Shown here: piece after piece, positions 8,511 to 15,813 of the stretch | How the letters are laid out: every line of letters begins with the position of its first letter | How positions within the stretch are numbered: position 1 is the stretch's first letter | Assembly: GCF_039543645.1 (NCBI RefSeq) | Contig: NZ_BAABKD010000009.1 | Coordinates: forward strand, 558,001-622,000 | DNA: 64,000 nt | Direction: 5' to 3' | From: Paenalcaligenes hermetiae | Lineage (GTDB): Bacteria > Pseudomonadota > Gammaproteobacteria > Burkholderiales > Burkholderiaceae_B | The notes under the pieces: generated by a model | The model's input: the letters and a program-made list of their open reading frames with translations, nothing else | Told to the model about the DNA's origin: nothing | Database searches by the model: none | Made by a program: the position numbers and the translations under genes

Positions 8511-9107
8511 ATGACAACCCTATTTGATCCTAAAAAAACAGCGGTCTTATCGCTACACATGGTCAACGATATTGCCTCCCCAAAAGGTAAGTTTGGTCCG
8601 ATGTTTGGTGAGCAAGTCGTTGCTCGAGATGTTGCCAATCAAGGAAAAGCCTTAGTGGAGTACGCTCGTTCGCAACAGATCCCCGTTATCCACGTAGCCG
8701 TACGCTTTCAGCCTGGACACACGGATCTGGTAGCAAACTCACCTTTGCTTACTATTGTTAAAGATATGGACGCTTTAGTAGAAGGCACATGGGGCGCTGA
8801 TTTTATTGATGAAATTCAACCTCTAGATGGGGAAACCATCATCACACATCAACGTGTGGGTGCTTTTCAAGATAGTCAACTTCATCAAAGCCTCCAGCAA
8901 AAAGGCATCGAACATTTGATTTTATTTGGTGTTGTCACCAACAACATCGTCGAACACACAGCTCGTAATGGGGTAGACTACGGCTATTACGTCACAGTGG
9001 TAGAAGACTGCTGCGCCGCCCCCACCCTAGCGGTTCACCAAGCCTCTATAGAAAACATGCGCCTCGTCGCAGATATCAAAACCCTCGCTGAGATCACTTC
9101 CTCTTAA
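8511..9107 (+). CDS. Isochorismatase-fold protein, probably catalytically inactive
   Basis: Protein of 198 residues with the cysteine-hydrolase (isochorismatase) fold: an N-terminal strand, a WGADF segment, a RVGAF strand, a VVTNNIVEHTARNG helix start and a VTVVEDCCAA strand. Aligned by eye to family members, the catalytic Asp is replaced by His16 (SLHMVND), the Lys by His113 (THQRVGAF) and the nucleophilic Cys by Ile146 (TNNIVE). All three triad residues thus seem lost while the scaffold is preserved. It could be a binding or regulatory protein or have an altered chemistry. The start has a strong GGAGAG Shine-Dalgarno. It has its own promoter region with paired operator-like sites and no operon partner. 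Confidence 0.8.
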   Translation: MTTLFDPKKTAVLSLHMVNDIASPKGKFGPMFGEQVVARDVANQGKALVEYARSQQIPVIHVAVRFQPGHTDLVANSPLLTIVKDMDALVEGTWGADFIDEIQPLDGETIITHQRVGAFQDSQLHQSLQQKGIEHLILFGVVTNNIVEHTARNGVDYGYYVTVVEDCCAAPTLAVHQASIENMRLVADIKTLAEITSS

Positions 9108-9115
9108 CCCTTTAA

Positions 9116-9150
9116 GGCCCGTAAGATTCCCTAACGGGCTGCTATCTTTT
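9116..9150 (+). terminator. Weak terminator-like hairpin
   Basis: GCCCGT (9117-9122) pairs with ACGGGC (9134-9139), followed by a weak T-rich run (GCTATCTTTT). It may end the isochorismatase-fold gene. The remaining 150 bases up to prfC hold no clear gene. Confidence 0.4.
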
Positions 9151-9309
9151 CACCTCATGGTAAGTAGACGCTAACCATAACAAAACACCATCTCGCTTAG
9201 TTTTCTTATACGACGGAACATTGTATCCAAACCCAATATCAGGGAAAATAACTCTATTCTTATTATCTAAAGCGGCCTTATATCGCCGCCATTTTTTTCT
9301 ACACAACTC

Positions 9310-10914
9310 ATGTCCAACATCGCTAAAGAAGTCGCCAAGCGTCGTACCTTTGCTATTATTTCTCACCCGGACGCGGGTAAAACCACCCTGACAGAAAAAC
9401 TGCTCTTATTTGCGGGCGCTATCCAAATTGCCGGTAGCGTAAAATCTCGTAAATCTGACCGCCATGCCTCGTCAGACTGGATGGATATAGAAAAGCAACG
9501 GGGGATTTCTGTAGCATCGTCCGTGATGCAAATGGAATACCGTGACTGCGTGATCAACCTGCTCGATACCCCCGGACACCAAGACTTCTCCGAAGACACT
9601 TATCGCGTTCTTACCGCTGTTGATGCAGCCCTAATGGTTATTGACGCCGCCAATGGTGTGGAACCACAAACCATCCGTTTGCTCCAAGTCTGTCGCGCTC
9701 GTAACACCCCGATTATTACTTTCATCAACAAATTAGACCGCGAAGTCCAAGAGCCCCTTGATTTGCTATCCGAAATCGAGGATCACCTAGGCATGGATGC
9801 CATCCCGTTTTCTTGGCCAGTGGGCATGGCAAAACGTTTTGGTGGGGTTTTTAACCTACCCAAAGACCAAATGCATGTGTTTGACAACAAAAACAAAGAT
9901 CACCGCGCTGAAAATATTGAAATCTTGCCAGGGCTTCACAATCCCGATACCGAAGCACGTTTTGGCGCCGAATACGCCAAAGCACAAGAGGAAATCGAAC
10001 TTATCCAAGCCGCCACACCGGATTTTGATTTGCACGCCTTTTTAGCGGGTAAGCAAACCCCCGTCTTTTTTGGCTCAGCGTTGAATAACTTCGGCGTCCA
10101 AGAGGTACTGGATGCACTTGTTGACATGGCACCGCCCCCTGGTCCGCGTGAAGCCGTACAACGCGAGGTCAAACCCACCGAAAGCAAATTCACCGGCATG
10201 GTGTTTAAAGTCCAAGCAAATATGGACCCCGCTCACCGAGACCGCGTCGCTTTTGTGCGAGTCAGCTCAGGTCATTTTACCCGTGGTATGCGCCTTAAAG
10301 TCGCTCGCACCAACAAAGAAATCCGCCCAAACAACGTGGTTTCTTTTTTATCGCAACGCCGCGATCTTGTCGAAGAGGCATTTGCGGGTGATATTATCGG
10401 GATTCCTAACCATGGTGTATTGCAATTAGGCGATGTGTTAACCGAAGGTGAAACCCTACAATTTACTGGCTTACCCTTTTTTGCCCCCGAGCTCTTTCAA
10501 AGTGTGGAAGTCAAAGACCCTTTACGCACCAAACAGCTACGTACAGGGCTCACCCAGCTTGGCGAAGAGGGGGCCATCCAAGTCTTTAAACCCCACCTTA
10601 CGGGTGGTAGCTTGCTACTTGGTGCCGTAGGGCAACTACAGTTCGAGGTGGTTGCAGACCGACTCAAAAACGAATATGGTGTAGACGCACGTATGTCCCC
10701 GTCTCGCTATAATCTGGCACGTTGGGTCACATCTAAAAACCCCGCCGCACTAAAAAAATTCATTGATAGCAACGCGGCCAACATCGCGTATGACGTGGTC
10801 GATGCCGTCGCCTTTTTGGCTAGCTCCCCCGCTCAACTACGCGTAGCGCAAGAACTACACCCCGATATTGAATTTCATACCATGCGCGAGCATAGTGGCC
10901 AGCTTTTCCACTAA
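9310..10914 (+). CDS. prfC: Peptide chain release factor 3
   Basis: Translational GTPase of 534 residues that recycles class-I release factors from the ribosome after termination. G1 is SHPDAGKTT, G3 DTPGHQD and G4 NKLD; the effector segment contains EKQRGISVASSV, which distinguishes RF3 from EF-G. The second domain and the C-terminal VADRLKNEYGVDA region match RF3 and the length is normal. It stands alone. No clear Shine-Dalgarno is seen directly before the ATG, which follows an ACACAACTC sequence. Confidence 0.97.
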   Translation: MSNIAKEVAKRRTFAIISHPDAGKTTLTEKLLLFAGAIQIAGSVKSRKSDRHASSDWMDIEKQRGISVASSVMQMEYRDCVINLLDTPGHQDFSEDTYRVLTAVDAALMVIDAANGVEPQTIRLLQVCRARNTPIITFINKLDREVQEPLDLLSEIEDHLGMDAIPFSWPVGMAKRFGGVFNLPKDQMHVFDNKNKDHRAENIEILPGLHNPDTEARFGAEYAKAQEEIELIQAATPDFDLHAFLAGKQTPVFFGSALNNFGVQEVLDALVDMAPPPGPREAVQREVKPTESKFTGMVFKVQANMDPAHRDRVAFVRVSSGHFTRGMRLKVARTNKEIRPNNVVSFLSQRRDLVEEAFAGDIIGIPNHGVLQLGDVLTEGETLQFTGLPFFAPELFQSVEVKDPLRTKQLRTGLTQLGEEGAIQVFKPHLTGGSLLLGAVGQLQFEVVADRLKNEYGVDARMSPSRYNLARWVTSKNPAALKKFIDSNAANIAYDVVDAVAFLASSPAQLRVAQELHPDIEFHTMREHSGQLFH

Positions 10915-10927
10915 TTACCTAACGTAT

Positions 10928-10957
10928 CATGTGACAGTTGTTGGATTCTGTCACATG
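10928..10957. repeat. 10-bp perfect inverted repeat after prfC
   Basis: CATGTGACAG (10928-10937) is perfectly repeated in inverse at 10948-10957 with a 10-base spacer. No T run follows, so it is not a normal intrinsic terminator. It may be an operator for the gene at 11024 or an RNA-stabilising stem. Confidence 0.45.
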
Positions 10958-11023
10958 CTCTCGCTGCGTATTCAGTACAATATAAGTATTGTTTTTATTC
11001 TCTTATTTAATTAAATCCAGTCT

Positions 11024-11695
11024 ATGTCTTGGCGCATTATTATTGTCACTCTGCTTCTTGCTATTGCCGCCTCCATTTGGGGTGGGCTGCAACTAGGCAA
11101 CTGGCTTATCGCAAACGGCCCGTTAAAATCGGATGTGCTTGATGCGTATAAAGACCTTTATACCGTCCCCACCCTGGATGCAGACGGCAACCCCTACGTA
11201 CCCGCTCCGCCGCAACCACTCGTGGATGGTCGTCTTGCCGTTCCCGACACCCCTGAGCCTGCCGAATGGGAAATCGATCACAATATTGATTTGTTAGCTG
11301 AACGCCCTCCAATTGCTTTAGCCACAGCCTCTGGAGCCTCAACTGGAACAAATGATTTTGCACGCCATCACGTGAGTCCTAGCGGCTTACAGGGCTTAGC
11401 TCAAATTGGTACGCTAACACCTCATACGATGAGAACTTCTGAGCCTAATAATGATGTGATCCAGCCCATCGATATCGGGACACCACCCCCGCCCCCCTCT
11501 CAAGAAGTACAAGCCCCATCCCTGCCTATTACCGCTAACCCTAACTGGCAAGTGGATTTTCAGCGTGAGCTTCAAGCATGTGATCGCTTAGGCTTTACAA
11601 AAGTCCCTAGCTGCAAATGGGACGCACGTAATAAGTATTGTGGCCCACATAATGCATGGGGTCGGGTTCCAGGTTGTCCAGCTAAAGCCTTCTAA
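11024..11695 (+). CDS. Unknown N-terminally anchored protein with Cys-containing C-terminus
   Basis: I do not recognise this 223-residue protein. A single hydrophobic helix (about 5-25) predicts an inner-membrane anchor with the rest in the periplasm. The middle is Pro-rich and probably disordered (PTLDADGNPYVPAPPQP, and a five-Pro run near 155). The last 45 residues look folded and contain four Cys (ACDRLGF, PSCKWD, KYCGPH, GCPAKAF), suggesting two disulfides. It is monocistronic and followed by a bidirectional terminator. Confidence 0.7.
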   Translation: MSWRIIIVTLLLAIAASIWGGLQLGNWLIANGPLKSDVLDAYKDLYTVPTLDADGNPYVPAPPQPLVDGRLAVPDTPEPAEWEIDHNIDLLAERPPIALATASGASTGTNDFARHHVSPSGLQGLAQIGTLTPHTMRTSEPNNDVIQPIDIGTPPPPPSQEVQAPSLPITANPNWQVDFQRELQACDRLGFTKVPSCKWDARNKYCGPHNAWGRVPGCPAKAF

Positions 11696-11697
11696 AC

Positions 11698-11729
11698 AAA
11701 AAAGCCTCGGTTTGACCGAGGCTTTTTTT
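11698..11729. terminator. Bidirectional terminator between the unknown gene and bfr
   Basis: AAAGCCTCGG (11701-11710) pairs with CCGAGGCTTT (11716-11725) around TTTGA, with A and T runs on both sides. It can serve the plus-strand gene ending at 11695 and the minus-strand bacterioferritin gene ending at 11728. Confidence 0.85.
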
Positions 11730-12210
11730 AGGATTCAGCCGGTGTGCTACTTTGGCTCTGCAGATAATTGGGCAAGCCCATTTTTTCAATTAAGTCTTGT
11801 TGGGTTTCTAACCAATCAATATGCTCTTCGGTGTCTTTTAAGATATGTAACAATAAGTCTCGTGAAACAAAATCCCCCACAGACTCACAGTGCTTAATTC
11901 CCTCTACGACGGTAGCGTGTGCCGCCTTTTCTAGGGATAAATCGCACTCTAAAATTTCTGGTACGTCTTCACCAATACGTAGTTTATGTAGATCTTGTAA
12001 GTTAGGTAAGCCATCTAACATCAAAATACGATCAATGAGCAAATCAGCGTGTTTCATTTCGCCAATTGACTCGTCGTATTCGACTTTACCTAATTTATCA
12101 AAGCCCCAGTGATTAAGCATGCGAGCATGCAAAAAATACTGATTAATGGCGGTGAGTTCGTTTTTTAATTGTTGATTCAGGTAGGAAATAACTTGTTTAT
12201 CGCCTTTCAT
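11728..12210 (-). CDS. bfr: Bacterioferritin
   Basis: Haem-containing iron-storage ferritin of 160 residues, forming 24-mers with an internal iron core. Ferroxidase ligands are visible: Glu18, Glu51 and His54 (GEMKHAD), Glu94 and the E-x-x-H of DTEEHIDW. Met52 is the haem ligand. The start has GGAG upstream. It lies 94 bases downstream of bfd on the same strand, so storage and release of iron may be co-transcribed from the Fur-box promoter. Confidence 0.96.
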   Translation of the reverse strand: MKGDKQVISYLNQQLKNELTAINQYFLHARMLNHWGFDKLGKVEYDESIGEMKHADLLIDRILMLDGLPNLQDLHKLRIGEDVPEILECDLSLEKAAHATVVEGIKHCESVGDFVSRDLLLHILKDTEEHIDWLETQQDLIEKMGLPNYLQSQSSTPAES

Positions 12211-12303
12211 GGTGTTCTCCGATAAGAGCCGTCTTCACCCCATTATAGGGCAGCCTACCCTAAAGTATAGGCGAAAACACCAATCAGGCAGAGCCCACTA
12301 CAC

Positions 12304-12555
12304 TTATTGAGCCACCACCGCTGCTGTCAGTTGAGTATCATTTGCTGCCTGACGTCGCGAGCGAGTGATTTCCGTCGCATGTAAATGATGTTCAAATTCC
12401 GGAACAGGAAGCAACTCCATAGCGCTTTCAGCGCAACGGCCACAGTTAATCGCCACCCCTAATTCGAACTGCAAATCTTCAAGTGTGGACGCCCCATTGG
12501 CTACTGCGGTTTTAATTTGCTTATCCGTGATTGCACTGCAGATACAAATATACAT
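12304..12555 (-). CDS. bfd: Bacterioferritin-associated ferredoxin
   Basis: [2Fe-2S] protein of 83 residues that reduces bacterioferritin iron so that it can be released. The cluster Cys are Cys4, Cys6, Cys38 and Cys41 (C-x-C ... NCGRC). I chose the ATG at 12555 because Bfd proteins begin MYxCxC; two upstream in-frame ATGs (12570 and 12564) would add five or three residues and lie inside the Fur box. No Shine-Dalgarno is visible, so the message may be nearly leaderless. The poorly conserved tail after residue 60 is longer than in E. coli Bfd. Confidence 0.9.
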   Translation of the reverse strand: MYICICSAITDKQIKTAVANGASTLEDLQFELGVAINCGRCAESAMELLPVPEFEHHLHATEITRSRRQAANDTQLTAAVVAQ

Positions 12556-12574
12556 GAGAATCATTATCATTTAG
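12556..12574 (-). promoter_or_regulatory. Fur box overlapping the bfd start region
   Basis: On the minus strand AATGATAATGATTCTC, immediately before the bfd ATG, matches most of the 19-bp Fur consensus of repeated NATNAT hexamers. It covers the likely -10 and the translation start, so iron-loaded Fur would block bfd. Regulation of bfd by Fur is established in other proteobacteria. Confidence 0.7.
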
Positions 12575-12742
12575 TTGAGCTAAGACAAACCATACCACTG
12601 AAAACAAAAATAAACAAGCGTGAAAAAACAACACTATAACTAACGGAATTCTCTTTTCAATTCGCAAGCATCGACAGTCCACGAGCAACGTTATATCTTT
12701 TGTATATGGCTTTCGTCGATTTTTATTTTTTGTGTTTTTCTT

Positions 12743-13336
12743 ATGATGATGCACCCAGAGACTGCTCATACTGATATGCCACTTGCCCCTCCTACGGTAA
12801 AAGACCGCATCACGATTCATCAAACTATCCTACGTTTGACCGCTATCTATAAAACCGTGGCGCTTGCTATCGTACTCATTGGCGTTGTGCTTTGGCTGAC
12901 CATCATCAACCGTATTTTGCACTTTGGGCGTACCTTGGATTACTCAGGGCTTGAAGCCCTAGGCATTGATGCCGCCCTAATCAAACAGTACAACCCTTTT
13001 TTTTGGTGGACAGTGGTTATCATTTGCACTCTACTGTTTAGTTATCTGCTTTTTCACCTCGTCCAGTACACTCGTCAACGTGCCAGCCAAAAGGTTGTCT
13101 CTGATACCGACTTGTCGGAACTACTAAAAAAAATATCGCCTGCAGCAACACATGTCCTTTCTTGGGCTTGGCAGCAGCGACGACACCCCATCACCGTCGG
13201 CGTTTTACAACAAACCACAGCACAGCTCGGCGCAAATCGTTATGCCTTGATTTGTTTAGCAAAAAAACAAGAACAACAAATTCAAAATCATCTTGCGCCC
13301 ACAACAAAACACACAGAACCCTTGCATCATTTATGA
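12743..13336 (+). CDS. Unknown membrane protein with two helices
   Basis: I do not recognise this 197-residue protein. Two hydrophobic helices (about 36-58 and 88-110) flank a loop of about 30 residues with LDYSGLEALGIDAALIKQY, followed by a basic cytosolic tail of about 85 residues. It has no known motif. It ends 20 bases before the leucine leader peptide, so the leuA leader promoter may lie inside its 3' end. Several ATGs are clustered at the start (MMM), with little Shine-Dalgarno signal. Reading-frame integrity and membrane topology support a real gene. Confidence 0.65.
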   Translation: MMMHPETAHTDMPLAPPTVKDRITIHQTILRLTAIYKTVALAIVLIGVVLWLTIINRILHFGRTLDYSGLEALGIDAALIKQYNPFFWWTVVIICTLLFSYLLFHLVQYTRQRASQKVVSDTDLSELLKKISPAATHVLSWAWQQRRHPITVGVLQQTTAQLGANRYALICLAKKQEQQIQNHLAPTTKHTEPLHHL

Positions 13337-13356
13337 TTTTGTGTTTTATTAGTGGC

Positions 13357-13488
13357 ATGACTATTTCACGCACAGCCTCTATCTGCAGCATTCCTACTAC
13401 CAGCGCTTACCGCTGCGTCGCTGCTCGTGCGTATGCCCAAACACTTTCCTTACTGCCTCTACTACTAGCGCCCGGTTGCCGGGCCTAG
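13357..13488 (+). CDS. leuL: Leucine-rich leader peptide (leu leader)
   Basis: A 43-codon reading frame in front of leuA contains six Leu codons within eight (LSLLPLLL, residues 30-37: CTT, TTA, CTG and three CTA) shortly before its stop. Rare CTA codons are concentrated there. Ribosome stalling at these codons during leucine shortage would control the downstream attenuator. The sequence of the peptide itself is probably unimportant apart from the Leu run. Confidence 0.75.
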   Translation: MTISRTASICSIPTTSAYRCVAARAYAQTLSLLPLLLAPGCRA

Positions 13489-13562
13489 AGTCTAGTGGCA
13501 GTCCGGCAGCCATATACACAGCCACATATTTGAACGCCGTCACCGGCAATTCAAGTATTTTT
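13470..13562 (+). promoter_or_regulatory. leuA transcription attenuator
   Basis: Stem 1 (GCCCGG 13470-13475 with CCGGGC 13479-13484) lies at the leader peptide end. The terminator is TTGAA (13530-13534) with TTCAA (13550-13554) plus GCCG (13536-13539) with CGGC (13544-13547), followed by a T-rich run to 13562. CCGGC at 13503-13507 could pair with the terminator's left arm as antiterminator. This fits ribosome-mediated attenuation. Confidence 0.65.
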
Positions 13563-13614
13563 GTGGTTCAGGTGGCGGCGAAAAGGTTTTACTTTTTGTC
13601 CCACAGGTGTATCC

Positions 13615-15306
13615 ATGATTTCCAATCCCGCTTCAAAATACGTTCCCTTTAGCCCTTTTGCTAAAGACTTCTCCGATCGCACATGGCCGTCCAAACGCAT
13701 CACGCAGCCCCCTATTTGGATGAGTACAGATTTACGTGATGGCAACCAATCCTTAATTGAGCCCATGAGCGTAACCAGCAAATTACGCTTTTTTGAGTTG
13801 CTCGTAAAAATCGGATTCAAGGAAATCGAAGTTGGCTTCCCTTCTGCCTCACAAACCGATTTCGACTTTGTGCGCAAGCTTATCGACGAAAACCGCATTC
13901 CAGATGATGTGACCATCATCGGTTTGACACAAGCTCGCCAAGACCTTATCGAGCGTACTGCCGAAGCGATGGCGGGTGCTAAAACCTCCATGATCCATAT
14001 GTACAATGCCTGCGCTCCTGCTTTCCGTCGCATTGTCTTTAAAATGGAAAAAGAAGAGGTCAAACAAATTGCTATCAATGGCACCCGCATGGTCAAAGCT
14101 GCGATTGCTAAATATCCGCAGACCAAATGGCGCTACGAATACTCCCCAGAGGTCTTTAGTACCACTGAGCCAGAGTTTGCTCTAGAAGTCAGCAATGCTG
14201 TCATCGATGAGTGGCAACCCACCCCTGAAGATCCAATGGTATTGAACTTACCTGCCACGATAGAAGCCACCACCCCAAACCTATACGCCGACCAAATTGA
14301 ATGGATGCACCGTAACTTGCATAATCGTGAAAGCGTTGTCATTAGTCTTCACCCGCATAATGACCGTGGAACAGGGGTAGCTGCCGCCGAGCTGGGCTTA
14401 ATGGCCGGCGCAGATCGAGTCGAGGGCTGTTTATTTGGTAATGGTGAGCGCACCGGTAACGTTTGTTTAGTTACCTTAGCCTTAAACCTCTACACTCAAG
14501 GCATTCACCCAGGCTTAGACTTCTCCGATATTGACGAGGTACGCCGCATTGTCGAAGAGTGCAATCAGATTCCTGTTCACCCCCGCCACCCCTACGCCGG
14601 CGACCTTGTGTTTACGGCATTTTCTGGCTCCCATCAGGATGCCATTAAAAAAGGCTTTGCTATACAAAAACCGGATGCCATATGGGAGGTTCCTTACTTA
14701 CCTATTGACCCTGCCGACGTGGGCCGTAGCTACGACGCAGTGATTCGCGTTAACAGCCAATCCGGTAAAGGTGGGGTTTCGTATCTCCTTGAACAAGAAC
14801 ACGGTTTAGTCTTGCCTCGTCGCTTACAAATTGAATTTAGCCGCGCTATCCAAGCGGTTACCGATAGCACCGGTAAAGAGGTCAACCCTGAGCAGGTCTA
14901 TGGTATTTTTGAAAAAGAATACTTGCGCACCGAGGGGCCATGGAAGCTCGTCACGCATAAAATCACTAGCCAGCCTAAAGCCGAAGACGGCACCCAGCAA
15001 TTCGATATTGAAATTGATATGCTAGAAAAAGGGCAGCCCATCAAGTTGCACGGTAAAGGCGAGGGCGCGTTAGCCGCCTTTATTAATGCTTTGGATATTC
15101 CAATCCGAATTATGGACTACACCGAGCATGCCATTGGCAGCGGCACGGACACCAAAGCCGCTACCTATGTAGAAATGCGTATTGGTGAAAACCCAAGCGG
15201 CTTTGGGGTAGGTATCCATCAAGACATCCTTACTTCATCATTTAAAGCTATCCTAAGCGCTATTAACCGCCATGCTTTACAGCATGATGGCAAGCTCAAC
15301 ATTTAA
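13615..15306 (+). CDS. leuA: 2-isopropylmalate synthase
   Basis: First committed enzyme of leucine synthesis: acetyl-CoA plus 2-oxoisovalerate gives 2-isopropylmalate. The 563-residue protein is the long LeuA type 2 form. The HMGL-like barrel contains STDLRDGNQSL (metal-binding RDGNQ), HPHNDRGTG and GNGERTGNV; the C-terminal LeuA regulatory domain (about 430-563) binds leucine. The start at 13615 has AGGTG upstream; a longer reading frame from 13561 would begin in the attenuator T run and is unlikely. Regulated by the leader and attenuator upstream and followed by a bidirectional terminator. Confidence 0.96.
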   Translation: MISNPASKYVPFSPFAKDFSDRTWPSKRITQPPIWMSTDLRDGNQSLIEPMSVTSKLRFFELLVKIGFKEIEVGFPSASQTDFDFVRKLIDENRIPDDVTIIGLTQARQDLIERTAEAMAGAKTSMIHMYNACAPAFRRIVFKMEKEEVKQIAINGTRMVKAAIAKYPQTKWRYEYSPEVFSTTEPEFALEVSNAVIDEWQPTPEDPMVLNLPATIEATTPNLYADQIEWMHRNLHNRESVVISLHPHNDRGTGVAAAELGLMAGADRVEGCLFGNGERTGNVCLVTLALNLYTQGIHPGLDFSDIDEVRRIVEECNQIPVHPRHPYAGDLVFTAFSGSHQDAIKKGFAIQKPDAIWEVPYLPIDPADVGRSYDAVIRVNSQSGKGGVSYLLEQEHGLVLPRRLQIEFSRAIQAVTDSTGKEVNPEQVYGIFEKEYLRTEGPWKLVTHKITSQPKAEDGTQQFDIEIDMLEKGQPIKLHGKGEGALAAFINALDIPIRIMDYTEHAIGSGTDTKAATYVEMRIGENPSGFGVGIHQDILTSSFKAILSAINRHALQHDGKLNI

Positions 15307-15317
15307 CGGTTCCTAAT

Positions 15318-15354
15318 AAAAAAGCCCAAACTCACAATCGTTTGGGCTTTTTTT
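15318..15354. terminator. Bidirectional terminator after leuA
   Basis: A 14-bp stem (AAAAAAGCCCAAAC 15318-15331 with GTTTGGGCTTTTTT 15340-15353) has an 8-base loop. It can serve leuA on plus and the DUF1840 gene on minus. Confidence 0.88.
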
Positions 15355-15365
15355 ATCCGTATTTT

Positions 15366-15719
15366 TTACCAGGCCGTTTCCGCGGGCTCCCACATCACAT
15401 CCACGCTTTGCTTTTGTGCTGCTACTAGCATTTCGTACAAAGGATAAGCTCGCTGTTTAAAACCCACTGCGCGACTCATTGCCGGCACTTTAGGCGCATC
15501 TGGGTCGTCTTCGTTCACCTCATCATCCACTACCGGCGCCTCGTCCATCGCCGCCTTTAATCCAGCTATCGCCGCTGGCAACTGATCAGGGGTGAAAACT
15601 CCACGCTCAGGTAATACCCCATCCTCGAACCGTTTCCCCGCCGCCTCTAAAACAGGTAGCGCATGCTTACCTAACATCAAAATGGACGCCGAGGCTTTTG
15701 AGATAAATGTAATTAGCAT
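15366..15719 (-). CDS. DUF1840 family protein
   Basis: Small acidic protein of 117 residues starting MLITFISKASASILMLG, the conserved opening of DUF1840. It continues with LEAAGKRFEDGV and a C-terminal AVGFKQRAYPLYEMLVAA segment, while an acidic linker (about 64-75, VDDEVNEDDPD) lies between. No function is established. The gene stands alone on the minus strand, divergent from the RHS gene. Confidence 0.85.
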   Translation of the reverse strand: MLITFISKASASILMLGKHALPVLEAAGKRFEDGVLPERGVFTPDQLPAAIAGLKAAMDEAPVVDDEVNEDDPDAPKVPAMSRAVGFKQRAYPLYEMLVAAQKQSVDVMWEPAETAW

Positions 15720-15813
15720 CTGGTTTCCCCCCTAAGACAAAAATAGCACCAACCGCACTTTTTCTTGCGTAATGAGTTCAAGATAACACAAAGCTCAATA
15801 AGAAGGAGAAGTT

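Noticed and set aside
9142..9366. A 74-codon minus-strand frame in the gap before prfC
   Set aside because: It overlaps the first codons of prfC in antisense, has no Shine-Dalgarno and no recognisable motif.
13561..13614. Extended N-terminus of LeuA
   Set aside because: It would start in the attenuator T run. The ATG at 13615 has a Shine-Dalgarno and matches the family's normal start.
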